Part shown: positions 36,132 to 47,719 of the stretch, in pieces | Position numbering within the stretch: position 1 is the first letter of the stretch | Layout: every line of letters begins with the position of its first letter | Assembly: GCF_014898815.1 (NCBI RefSeq) | Contig: NW_026515406.1 | Location: forward strand, 682,001-746,000 | DNA from: Panonychus citri | Taxonomy: Eukaryota; Arthropoda; Arachnida; Trombidiformes; Tetranychidae | Direction: 5' to 3' | DNA length: 64,000 bases | Notes under the pieces: generated by a model | Told to the model about the DNA's origin: nothing | Database searches by the model: none | What the model saw: only the letters and a program-made list of their open reading frames with translations | Translations under genes and position numbers: made by a program

Positions 36132-37095
36132 TGTGCGAATTAACAAATTTAATTACTGATATCAACTATTCGTAGAGTTAAAGATAAACAATTTAACAAT
36201 TGTAACGGTAACTATTAACAATTAATATCAAAATCTTGTGATATATATATATGTATGTGCGTATGTATAATTTGATTAACGGGTTGATGATAACAATTAA
36301 ATTCACATTAGATGATAAAAAAGTGCATTTTCCTTACGATCAGCAAAATCTATGAGTAAAAAAAAGGTAGAAAACATGATTAAGCAATTGCATTGACCCG
36401 AAAAATTATATTCTTACAGTGTTGAAACAATTGGAAAAGTTTCTTAGACTAATTAAATTGTGCAAAGTAATTAATTTATATGTATTTTTCCAGTAAATTC
36501 AACATTTAGATTAACATTCAATGTTCATTGGAGATTTGATTAGACAAGATTATTGGATATGATTGTTATTACGATATAGTATTTGTAACGAAATTATTTG
36601 GAAAGAGAGAGGAAAGAAAAAAACAAAATTCGTAATCGATTAGGATGAAATGTAAACAGAGGAAAGATATTTGATGAAAGAGAGAGATGGAGGTTGAACT
36701 GGGAGTAAGTGAAACGATAGAAAAGAGAGAGAGAGAGAGAGAGAGGAAAAAAACTAGGACAAGACCGGAATAAGGCGAGAATAAGAAAGAGAGAGGAAAA
36801 TGGAATAGAAAGAGTAACCCTTCGCGGCGACCTAGTTTCATGAAGTTCCATGGATTTTGTGATTCTGGGAGGGAGAATAGAATAATAACTGGGAGTGATG
36901 GGGAGCAAAGATGGAGTAGGAAGAGAACGACAGACAAGTAGAGAGAGAGAGAAAGGGAGAATGGGGAGAGGGGATGATATAAACTTACCATGAAAATTAT
37001 GCTTGTTGATTGATGAATGGAGACAGGATTTGGCCTTATTCTTATATCAATTTGCTTTTCTTTGTACAATCTTTGCAATGTATCAACAGAAGGCT

Positions 37096-37117
37096 CATGA
37101 TTAACATGTTAATCATG
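37096..37117. repeat. 22-bp perfect palindrome
   Basis: CATGATTAACA followed directly by its reverse complement, with no spacer. Contains two inverted GATTAAC-type homeodomain-like half sites. Upstream of the CIDE-N gene. Confidence 0.85.
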
Positions 37118-37755
37118 GTTTTCATTTGAATTCGTTTTTTTCTCCTCTTTTAACTAATACAAATTGAGTTGCATCATAATTAACAACATCAATAACATTA
37201 TGTAGATTTGGACTTTTGTTTCGTTCAATATGCTATTTCTGGATAATATTTATAACCAATCAGAGGAAGATCTTGATGATTGTAAGAAAAATGTTCTCCA
37301 TGCATATGAGAGAAATTAATCCAATCAAAAAGAGAACTTAAGAAAAAGCTAATTGATATTAACGAATTAAAGTATAGTCCATGTTGAGAATGAGTTGAAT
37401 GAGTAAGGAAATAAAAAGAATATAAGAGAAGAGAGAGAGAGAATAGAAATATAAAATATTAGAATTATATGTATCGATGTTAATAGGAAAATCTAATTGA
37501 TACTTTACCTTTAATTGAGAAAAATGTCTCACCGGTTTGGTCAATTTCTACTCCACTTGATTAACGGAGAATTACTTGTAGCACCAAATAGCAAAAAGAT
37601 TGGAGAACACTTAGAATAAGATCATTTTCTGTTCGATTATCCACAGAGGAAATAAAAGAATAAAAGAAAAAAGAAGAAAAGAAAACGATAAACAAGAATT
37701 GAAAGAATAGAAAACAATATATTAGGTCAAGGGTTTAAAATCAACTTAAGGTCTC

Positions 37756-37759
<4 letters not shown>

Positions 37760-37787
<28 letters not shown>
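37760..37787. repeat. (GA)n microsatellite
   Basis: Uninterrupted repeat of about 28 bp between CIDE-N and RNPC3 genes. Confidence 0.9.
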
Positions 37788-37789
<2 letters not shown>

Positions 37790-38522
37790 GAGATTCGTTA
37801 GGGTGGAGATTGAAATGGAATCACATTTGTGGGTTAAGTGGGTTGAGTGAATATGAATCAGGTGAATAAATGGAATCACAATAATAAGAAATTATAATAA
37901 CATGGAATTGGAACCAAAAAACAAAACGAATAACAAAAAAGAGAATGAAATTGTTTCTACTCTGAGCTGAGAATGAAAAAAGAGTAAACAAAAACAGGGA
38001 GACTCATGAAAAGAAGCAGATAAAACATATGAGCAGAAAGGGAATAACTTTTTCCTCTTCTCGCTTATAAGAAATGATAATATTTTCTATTCGTTTTCTA
38101 ATCTAATTGAATTTTCTTCTAATAATCTAATTATTGGATCAGAACTTTTTTCACTTTTAATTTTGACGAAAATAATTTTTCTATTAGGTTGATCCAAACA
38201 CTTTTCTCGGATCAACATTAATAATTAGTTAATTGTTGATATTGAGACTTTTTCATTCTCTACTCTTTAATAAATTTAACGACAAAGGGAATAATCAATT
38301 TATGATTTTTTTTTCTGTGGAAGTTTTCTATCATCATAATTAATAATAATCGAAATCAACATCCGAAGAAACAATTAACTGTGATTAAAGTGAATTCTGT
38401 ACTTGTTAGTTAGAGTTTTGTTTGAGATTGATACTTACATTTGAATAGAAATGGTTAATTGTTGTGTAAATTATTATCAATCAGGACGATGTTTTGATAA
38501 GTGTAATTGGACAATTTAATAA

Positions 38523-39791
38523 TCAATTGGAATCAGTTGATTTGGTTGATCGGGAAAAAGACTGATAGAAATTAAGAGATATGTAACAATTAGATGAAAA
38601 GCTAGTTTATCTTATATTAATTGTGAGAAGATGGTAAAAGACAATTAAACTTACAACAATTAATGGTTTTCCTTCAATTAAATAACCATTTGTCTCGTTC
38701 AGGGCTAAAGATGCTGATTCTTGATTAGGTAAACTAATGAAGGCTTGATTCCTGAATCGACCAGTTTTGAATAATTGAACATGAAACCTGATTAAATGAG
38801 AAGAAATTAATAATTAATCTTACCATTCATCACTTTAACTCTTAATTGTTTCAATTAATTACATGTTACATTCACTTTCATTGTCCAGATTAACATAACG
38901 TCCATAGATACATTTAAGTTGATAATCTGTCACTTTTTTGGATAAATTTTTCAAATACAATCTACAACTTGGTAATCCAGGTGAGTAATTTGTATAAGCA
39001 GGTACAGTATTGATCATCTCATTGGTGGATAAACGATTAGCTCTGATTGTTTCATCAGTAATTAGACAATTAATCCAAGTATTATTATCAACAACAGGCT
39101 CATATTCAACTTTTGATGAACCTTTGGAAACTTTTGGTGTCATTAAACCGAAACCTTGACATGGTTGATTAATTGTTTCTCCATCATTTATATTAATCAC
39201 ATGAGAAGATGAAGATGTTATCAATTTCTCTGAGTGAATATTAATTTTAATTGGTACAGGTTTCAGTGGAATTGTTGAGTTGATTAAACTTGATTCAAGT
39301 TGTTTACCACCATCAATACACATTGAACTTGATATTCCTTGATAATTATCAGGCTTTTTGGGCTTCTTTTTAATTTCTCCTAAAATTCCGACCTTTAATT
39401 TTCTCCTTTGACGTTTGAAGCTTCTTCCATTAACAGCAGACCAACAATTATCTTCATCATTGACAATATAATTACCATCATATTCAATTTCACTTTCCTC
39501 ATCTTCATCTTCACCATCAAGCTCTTTACAAGTATCACTAATTTTAGTCTCTCTTTGGGTTAAACTTTCAGCTGGTTGACTAATCATCTCATCCGATGGT
39601 AAATTAGTAAATTGAGGATAATCAACAATCGGTAAAAATGGTGGCATCATATTCATTTTGTTCATCAAATGACAAACTTGATAATAAAACTTTGGATATT
39701 CAAGACAAGCTTTTGCTATATTAGAGACGATATTCTTATCCGCTGGTGGATATTTATACTTTACCTTGACCTTCACCTTTTCCATAACCAT
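38523..39791 (-). CDS. RNPC3: RNPC3, U11/U12-65K minor-spliceosome protein (short form)
   Basis: Three exons, 39791-38863, 38787-38655 and a 39-base last exon 38561-38523, giving 366 residues. Human RNPC3 has about 517. The conserved middle block is clear (YPKFYYQVCHLMNKMN), and the C-terminal RRM is complete: SCRLYLKNLSKKVTDYQL (RNP2), GRFRNQAFISLPN (RNP1) and NGYLIEGKPLIV, ending SFSRSTKSTDSN. This RRM binds the 3' hairpin of U12 snRNA and links the U11/U12 di-snRNP. The N-terminal RRM of the human protein is absent; the ATG at 39791 lies about 10 codons before the conserved block and no upstream exon was found. Function implies U12-type introns in this organism. Confidence 0.93.
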
Positions 39792-40750
39792 AATCTCAAG
39801 GGTTAAAGAGAAAAAACAATTCTTTAAATGACACAGCAATTAATCAAATCACTCTTAGAAATAAACAATCACTAATTCCAAGTGGGAATTTATATTTGTT
39901 TTTTTCTAAAGTAAACTAATTATTCGCTAGATGGCAGACTAGTCGATTTCGAAATGGGCCAATCACAATTGAGAGAAAAAAAATGTTTCCAATTTGAAAA
40001 AATGTTCTGTCAAAATCTCAAATGTTTATTTCTAATTAATTGGATTGATTATAATCTAATTAATCTCAAGAATAATTTAATTTAATTTTTTTATTCTTCT
40101 TTTTCCTTATTCTAATTCTATAGTTATGATGGATTCTTGTCAATTATGGTTCTGCTGATCTCTTTGGTTGGAATGAGAAAATTAGTCTTTAATCTTTGGT
40201 GATCTTTTTGTTTACTAATTCAACGGATACAATGTTGATCGAATTAAATTATCATATAATCAAAAATGATAATTTTCTACAAGATTTTTATTCTTTTCTT
40301 CATATGGTAAGTTATTAGCTATTCCTCTTATTATACTTTCTTTTATTCTCGTTCTCTCTTTCTCTTTGAGAGAATAGGAAATGGGAAAATGGATCGATGA
40401 AGATTTTTCTCCTTTTGGTTCATGCGTTCATCAGGCTTACTTTTCCTTTAAATCTCTGATTATGATCATCTTTTTATCTTATTTTTTATCCCTTATTTTG
40501 ATCAGTGAGGTAATTTGAAGGAACAGTTAAATTCTAAATTAATTGCGGTTAAACGATAATGAACAATTCTGGTGGACGGAAAAGAAAATCCCAAAAAAAC
40601 ATCTAAACAGTTTCGAAAGCCAAATCATCCCAATCACCATCAGTGTTTTTCCCTATCTTTCTGTAGTTTTTATCTGGAATCTTTTCCTTTATCAATTTTC
40701 TTCAATCATCAAATGGACAAACAATCTAATTGTTTTCTCGGGCAAAAGGA
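39792..40750. other. Divergent promoter region RNPC3 / Ly6
   Basis: About 960 bp between RNPC3 (-) and the Ly6 gene (+). The open frames near 40543-40758 are short and overlapping, and look like chance. The RNPC3-proximal part carries a CCAAT box and a CTCF-like motif. Confidence 0.5.
39925..39966. promoter_or_regulatory. CTCF-like motif and CCAAT box
   Basis: CGCTAGATGGCAG (39925-39937) resembles the CTCF core, and GGGCCAATCAC (39956-39966) is a CCAAT box, 134-175 bp upstream of the RNPC3 start codon. Confidence 0.4.
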
Positions 40751-41429
40751 ATGATTAACTGTTTAATTGCAATCCTCATGTATTTATCATTCATCAATGG
40801 TAAATAATTTCTATTCGCTTATAAACTGATTGTATAATATTTCAATTGTTATTCGATTAATTTTACAGGAGCCTGGTGCCTTGAGAGCTCTATGGTAATT
40901 GCCACAAATCGTCCAACCATGGTTAATCTTTCATGTTATTCATGTTCATCACTGGAAGATCCCTATTGTCTGAATGTTAGCAATACAACACAAGAATATC
41001 TTTCTCGAGAATGTCAATCAAAGGAGAAATCGTGCTCAGTGACACGAATTGAATACGAAAAATCTGATCATACTGGTACAATTTTCTGGGCATTGGAACG
41101 TAAATGCTCCTCATCGTGTATTCAAGGGTGCATAATATTAGGTAAAACCTGAAATAATCTCTTAATCAGTTGAAATCGTTCTTCAATTTGTTTCCTTAAT
41201 CTCTTTTTTTTTATATTTTCTTTCTCCCTCTTGATTCTTGTTTTGTCTACCAGGTGAACGAACTAGACTTCATTATTGTAGTTCATGTTGTTCAGATGAT
41301 CTTTGTAATACAAACTCGTTGAGCATCAAATTGATGGAAACGTTTTCATTGATTGTTACTTTAATCTTGGTTAATACAATGATCACATTGTCTCCCAGTT
41401 TACCTTCACTTATATCATCTAGTCACTAA
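40751..41429 (+). CDS. Ly6/uPAR-like GPI-anchored protein
   Basis: Three exons, 40751-40799, 40869-41141 and 41254-41429, giving 165 residues. The first exon encodes a signal peptide (MINCLIAILMYLSFING). The mature part is cysteine-rich with the Ly6 start LSCYSCSS, a DPYC motif and the family-typical end SDDLCN. A hydrophobic tail (LIVTLILVNTMITL) follows, as for GPI attachment. Insect members (quiver/sleepless, boudin, crooked types) modulate channels and receptors or septate junctions. The specific member is not recognised. Cysteine spacing and exon layout fit the family well. Confidence 0.85.
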
Positions 41430-42684
41430 GCATTCAAACAATCAATCATCATCATTACCAAAGAAGACGAAAACATCAAACAACGACTTATACGAATCAA
41501 AAATATTGTCAATTATTATTATTACCAATCGACGCAATTAAAATAACACTAAAACAACACATCATTTAAATGATTAATGGTGTTTATTAATAAGGTGAAT
41601 TAAATTGAAACACATTGTAAATTAAAGATGGGATGTGATTGAAAAAGGAAAACAAGGTTAAAAATCAACAAGTTGAATGATTAAACAACAATTAGCTGAT
41701 TTCTTGTTCGGTTTATGGTCTAATCAACCAATCAAACATTCAGATTATATATGAAGAAAGAAAAATCAATAAGCAAATAGAAAGTGAAAGAGAGATAAAG
41801 AAAGACAAAGACAATTAAACATCTTCGCAATTAAATATTAACCCAATTAATTAATATAGGGGGTTTCCTTTTGTTTCGATAACAACTGAATCAGTGGAAG
41901 GCTTAATTAGCCCGATCATTACAATCTCTGCATTGATTGTTTACATTATCGGCTATTTATCAGCAAATTAACACGTTTAAGATTTTGTTTTGATAATTGA
42001 TTTGATCGCTGATTGTTGTTTCCATAATTTAGATTTGTCACCATTAATTCAAATTGTTACTTTACAACTCTAAGTTCATTCATCTTTTTCCTAGGATTGG
42101 TCAATCTTTGCTGAGTCTTTTTTTGGTTAAAGTTGATTTGATTTTGTAGTTTAAATTTTCATCCAATTTGTAGTCCCCAATAATTAAATTGAAAAACCAT
42201 TTAATGATCAACGATAACTCGTAAACAAATAAACACGCACACGCTGAGGGAGTAACGTTTTCAATTGATTTTCTGTGTTGATTGTTGATTTAATGGTTTG
42301 ATTTGATTTGGTTAATGAGGTGAATGGATGATAATTCCTCTAAAATTAAAGACATTATATCAGTCAAATTAATCGAGATCCCAAGAACCTACGGAAGAAG
42401 TTATTGTTTTTTTTGTTTGTTTCGATTTTTTTACTTTGTTGTATTTGTGGTTGTAATTGTTGCTGTAGTTGTTGTTGTTGTTGTTGTTTTTTAGGTCTTG
42501 TTTGACCAAATGAATGGATCACAGCCAATCAGATGGGTCAAGTTATTCAGTTCATAACTGGAACCCGGAATTCAGTCATTCCTTCATGGGTTGGCAGAGT
42601 TAATCCCTTTTGTTTCTGGACCTAATCAGTTTTTTTAGTCTTGCAATTTTGGTTTATATTGAATCAGTGTCCATGGTCCAAATT
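41430..42684. other. Intergenic region with TTG repeat
   Basis: Between the 3' ends of the Ly6 gene (+) and SMG5 (-). No coding sequence seen. Contains a (TTG)n-rich tract at about 42465-42492 and an AGCCAATCAGA CCAAT-type box at about 42523-42533, which has no obvious gene to serve. Confidence 0.5.
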
Positions 42685-45271
42685 TCAAGTACGAGTTTTT
42701 CGTGAGTTTCGCCATTTAGAGTTAAACACGTCAATTTTTTCCATCGTAATACCAGTGCTACGAGCCAGAACATCGGCATTTGCTGGTAGCTTGGCATTGT
42801 TACCGTAAAGAGCGATTACCATGGGTACAGAGGTTCGATTCTCATTGGCGAGGGTTGTTGTCGTTGTTGTGGTTGTGGTTGTTGTTGTTGTGGTTGTCGA
42901 TGAATTAGAATTGCTTTTCTGTTTATGAAGGAAGTTACAATACTCCAAGAAGATGAAGAAATCAAATGCTTCACGATCTCGTCGTCGTGGATATTTAAGT
43001 GGAGCTAAAGAACTGCGATCACGATCATTTAGAAATTTTATAAAACGACCTTTTTGAGCCTCATTTTCAATCAATCGAATAGCTTCACGTGCGGCTGGAC
43101 ATATTTTCTTGTGATGGTCAAGATCTTGCAAAACTATTTTGAGGAAAAAATAATAAAAGTAAATTACAATCAGCTGATCAATTTGGACACTAAACAATTT
43201 TGATACTACTCACCGATCTTAGGAACCACAACAAAGAATCGTTTAGAGAAGATCAAATCACGGACAGCGGTCAGTTGATAGAGATAAGCACTAACATGGA
43301 TGATAACATAAGGAGGCAAAGTTGAATCTTTCCCTTTGACCGCTTTTTCCAAGAAACTCACTTCAGACTAGAAAAGAAACAAAATTAGAATTGAATTAGA
43401 TACAAAATGTAAATAGAATTGAAATATTAAACTTGGAAGATTTTCCATAGAACTTAAAAATCTTTATAAAAACATAAATTCATCTCTTACTTTCAACCAA
43501 AGATGAGCCATGTTTCTCATAACTTGTTTCTGTTTAATTAAATCATTTCCTTGTGACGAATTCATATCATTTCCTTCAAAATTATTCCACTTTGATTTAC
43601 TGTTATTTGTTAATAGAAAATCATCTTCCTGAGAGATAGAATCCATTTTTCGGGAATAACTTTTAACACCATTGGTACCATTTGCGGTTGATGATAAATT
43701 TCGAGGTAATTTAATATTTTTCACCTCGTTGAATGTTAATTCATCATATTTGAAGCTTCTAGTGGCAACGTCATAAGATAATTGACTTTTGTTCATATTA
43801 TTGGTTAGAAAATGACCAAAACTAATGATACATTCAAGTGTTAGGAAACCCATTTCCTCGGCATTTAAAGTGTCACAATATTTGTCAACAAAAATTGATG
43901 AAGAATGAAATTTATCCAATAATTTGAACTTTAAAAGATTCATATCTGATGAGAGTGGATATTTTTGAACCCAATTGTGATCAGTATATTTAAGACGCTC
44001 CAATTTGGTATTAAAGGCAAGAGCTTTGATTTCAACGTCTTTCAAAATGTTCAACATCTCAGCAAATTGGGAGAAAAGTCCATTTATTGATTCGGCACTG
44101 AAAGCTACCAGTTTTTGATCAACTCGAAGCCAATCACAAAGTGTTTTAATTGTTGGTAAACTGGTTTCGCAGAAAAGATAACGAAGAATCTCTTCAACAT
44201 TGGCATTTGTATTTAAATTTGATTGTTCATTAAGGTTAGAACGAGCTGTTTGACTATCTTCGTCATCACTGCTCTTCAATGTGTACTCTTCTTCATCACA
44301 AACACTCCCAGATTCACTTATATCTGAGCTAATTTCAAGGGCATCGATAGTACTTAAAGCGGTTTCTTCCAGTTCACTTAATTCTGAATCATCTTCATCG
44401 AAATCTAATAAATAAGAATCAATGTTTTCGTATGTTATGGCTGCTTTACGCCTACGAAGTCGGGATAAGGTTCGACGAGGTGAAAACTCGGGAGAATTTT
44501 CTTTCGATGATGATGGAGCTCCTAATCCAGAGCCATTAGTGGTATTATTTAGGGTTGAATTGGTTTTCTGGGGCATATTGAGCTTGTCAATTTTATCCTT
44601 GAATCGAAGTAGAAACGCGTTAACATTTAACAGAAGGAAATTCAAAGCTAAGGCGACACTAGCTGAATAGTAAATTCCACTTCCTATTCCATTGGCTCGT
44701 AGATAAGTGATAAACATTAATGACATGGTTCCCATTTCAAAGATGAGAGTTGGATCAAGATAAGTTGGTCTGTGAGGAGTTCGGGTTTTTGGTGACAAGT
44801 TAAGAGCAATGGTCAGGGTTGTAAGAAACTCTTGGATAGAATTGGCAACATCCATATCTGATTTACTATTTCCATGGTTGAAAATTTCATTTGCCACCAC
44901 AAGAAGTTGAATGATACATTTTTTAACAATATGAGCTCCATTTTCATCCAATGAATCGATTGTTAGATTTTTATTCATCTCATCGGCGAGAAATCTAGGA
45001 GATGACATCAAGATTCTTCTAAGATTACCTTCAGCTCCATCAAAAGGTTTTTCACTCATGAGACTGTGAGAGAGAAAAAGACAAAGAAAGAGACAAAAGA
45101 AAGAGGGATTAGAAAGGAAAGAAACAGGAAAATACACAGAAAGACAAAGTAAGAGTCATTTAAACGCTGATTAAAATCTGTGACATCTATGACAACAAAC
45201 GATAAATTATATAGAAGAAATTGAAAGAGAGAGAGAATATTATCTTTGAAGTTTCTTCTTTGGGTAAAAAG

Positions 45272-45337
<66 letters not shown>

Positions 45338-45964
45338 GGTAAAAAAGCAGATGAGATTTAGAAAGACATACCATCGCATGTAGTAATAAGCTGAGTCGAA
45401 ACCATAATTATAACTCGATGACAATGTGCCCAACTGATTATATGGCATCCCAATGGTTGGTTCAAAGAGAATGGCAAAGTTGTACCATTTAATGGCCATT
45501 GATTTACTTTCAGGGTAACCAAGATTATCGAGGTAACGGAAAATATCACCAAGATGGATAAAAATTCCATGGGTAACTGAACGAATGGCTTCTTTTTCTT
45601 GTGAGGTTATATTGCGTTTTCTTTCATTTTTGATTGATTCACTGTATTTAAGATTTTGATTTAATTCTCCTAAAACCGAACCAAAGTTAATTGAATACTC
45701 GGCGGATATTTTACGCAATAAACCATAATAGAAGCCCACACCAGAGACAAAGTGAACTTGAAGAGATATTATATCTGAACTTGATGCTGATCCTTTTAGA
45801 CGCTTGTAAACTTGCATGGGTTCATGAAAAACTCGAGTCCATAGGATCTCCTCGGCTTTTTTACCATGACCGACAACATCATTGAATAGACAATTTTCAC
45901 ACTGCTCTTTAAGCTTGGTGGGGAGTCTATTGAATGTGGCTTGCATCAGGTTCCTTGTTTCCAT
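42685..45964 (-). CDS. SMG5: SMG5, nonsense-mediated mRNA decay factor
   Basis: Four coding exons: 45964-45372, 45063-43491, 43367-43214 and 43133-42685, giving 922 residues (human SMG5 1,016). The N-terminus is an EST1-type 14-3-3-like and helical-hairpin domain (for example SVTHGIFIHLGDIFRYL and GMPYNQLGTL); the block SEKPFDGAEGNLRRI continues the family signature. An acidic linker follows, then a C-terminal PIN domain. SMG5 binds phosphorylated UPF1 with SMG7 and drives decay of faulty mRNAs. In animals its PIN domain is catalytically dead; here too the acidic triad is not obvious. A long Thr run interrupts the PIN domain. A 5' UTR exon ends at about 46479, with a GA repeat in the UTR intron and another in intron 1. 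Confidence 0.93.
45274..45331. repeat. (GA)n microsatellite in SMG5 intron 1
   Basis: Uninterrupted GA repeat of about 58 bp inside the first coding intron (45064-45371). A second, shorter one (46002-46022) is in the 5' UTR intron. Confidence 0.95.
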
Positions 45965-47719
45965 TTAGAGAAAGATAAATCAATGTGAGAACCTAAAAGT
46001 AGGAGAGAGAGAGAGAGAGAGAAACAAAACAAAACAAAATTAGAATAAGACAATGAGATGGATGAGAGGATAAGGTCAAGATTTTCATAGACAGAAGGCA
46101 GATATTAAAATGGAATTCGAATGAGAGATTAGTGAGAAAGTGAGAGAAAAAAAGCTTTTGATTGTTAAAGGTTAAATCAATCAGCAAGGCAAAAGCTTAA
46201 AGCCAACTTGATATGGCAAAAAAAAGAAAGAGGAAAAGAGAGATGAAAGAAAATGAAAACAACAACACAATTCTCTTTCTTTTTTGTCTCGCTTTTTCTC
46301 TCTCTCTCTTTCTAGTGATCAATTAAACTGTTGAATTATGTTGATGTGTGATTATTGCTATGAGGCAGGTAACATTACTATTGTTATTACAACAGAATTA
46401 GAATAGAAAAGAAAATGTTTCACCATAAATATAGAATATGATGTAAATCAATTGGAGAAGAGGATGAAATTCACTTACCTAAAGGAAGGTGAGACACAAC
46501 AGAAATTAACGAACGAAATTTTTGTTTAAAGGAAACACAAGATTTGGTTTGTAAAAAGTAAGAGGAAAAGATGATAAAATGTAAGAAAAGATAATTGAAA
46601 AAAAGAGAGAGAAAAAAAAGAAAGTAAATAATAGTAAGAGAAAGAGAGAGAGAGAGAAAAAAAATACACCAAAGATAAGGAAGAAAAAAATATAATGATG
46701 ATAATACAGAAAATTTGGTTTAGATTTTCAATTCAATTTGAGGTCACATTTAATTCGTAATTGTTTTGTTTAAAATTCCAAAGTTAATGTCAAATGAATG
46801 AATAAACTGTCTCCATATTTAGTAAATTGTAATCAACAGTTAAGGAGGAGAATCGGAAACAATTAAATTAATCATTTTTAATATCAACATTGAAGGAAAA
46901 TAAATAAACATCAACAGAAAAACAAATCGATTCTCAAACTGATTGTTAGGCTCAAGTAGAAAAGAACAAAACGAAGCGTAATTACCATACGATCCCCGAT
47001 TTTTTTTTTCTCTTTTTTTATTTGTTTTTCAAATTCTAATTCGTTTTAATTAACTGGGTTCGGATTTTGATTAATGAGAAATTAATTTATTTCTAATTAG
47101 TTGAATTGTTTGATTGTTCTTTTAATTGGCTAAAATTGGTTAATTGTTCCTTTGAATTTTGTGTGATTGTGTTTGAAGAGCCGATGGTTAGTGATTTGTT
47201 TTTATTTTAATTTCTTTTCTTTTTGTTAATTTGAACGTTCATCGTTTTGTTAACACAATTTGATTTAAATTAATTTAACTACTTTTGGTTTAATTTTATA
47301 TTCTAATTGTTTTTGATTTAACAACGCGGTGAAATGTCTTTGCTTTCATTTTTACTTTCATTTAATTGTTTATAATTTGTATCTTTTTTCTTTCAGATTC
47401 TTGTGTTCATTTTGAAAGGATTGTTGTTGTTAAATTTTAATTACTATTTATAATTAGTTTCAATCATTCACTGTTAACCTTGTGATGTTTTTGTTGTTTT
47501 TTTTATGTCAACATTAATTGATTGATTGATTGACAAGACAAATGAGAACCTCTGGATTTTCAATTAACCAACTATATTTTATTTTCATCTAACGTTTCCT
47601 GGTCATTGTTTCAATCTTCATTTCAGAGTTTGTGTCTTCTTATTGTTATCATCAAATTATTAATTTAATTACGTTCCCTATTGATTTAGCTTAAATTTGA
47701 TGAAAATTTAGTAATCAAA
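45965..47719. other. SMG5 5' UTR region and intergenic DNA
   Basis: Contains the SMG5 leader: acceptor at 45993-45994, donor at 46477-46478, so the upstream UTR exon ends near 46479. The rest is AT-rich with poly-purine stretches. No coding sequence supported. Confidence 0.55.

Larger units (their letters stand above)
36132..38522. other. Region upstream of CIDE-N gene
   Basis: About 2.4 kb, AT- and purine-rich, no clear coding sequence. It contains GA tracts (36726-36744 and 37760-37787), a 22-bp perfect palindrome and a possible alternative first exon ending ATG-GTAAGT at about 36987. It probably holds promoters and 5' UTR introns of the CIDE-N gene and the 3' end of RNPC3. Confidence 0.45.

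Noticed and set aside
36569..37078. 169-codon open frame upstream of the CIDE-N gene
   Set aside because: Mostly Ser/Leu/Phe from purine-rich DNA. Its first 30 codons could be a leader exon, but support is too weak.
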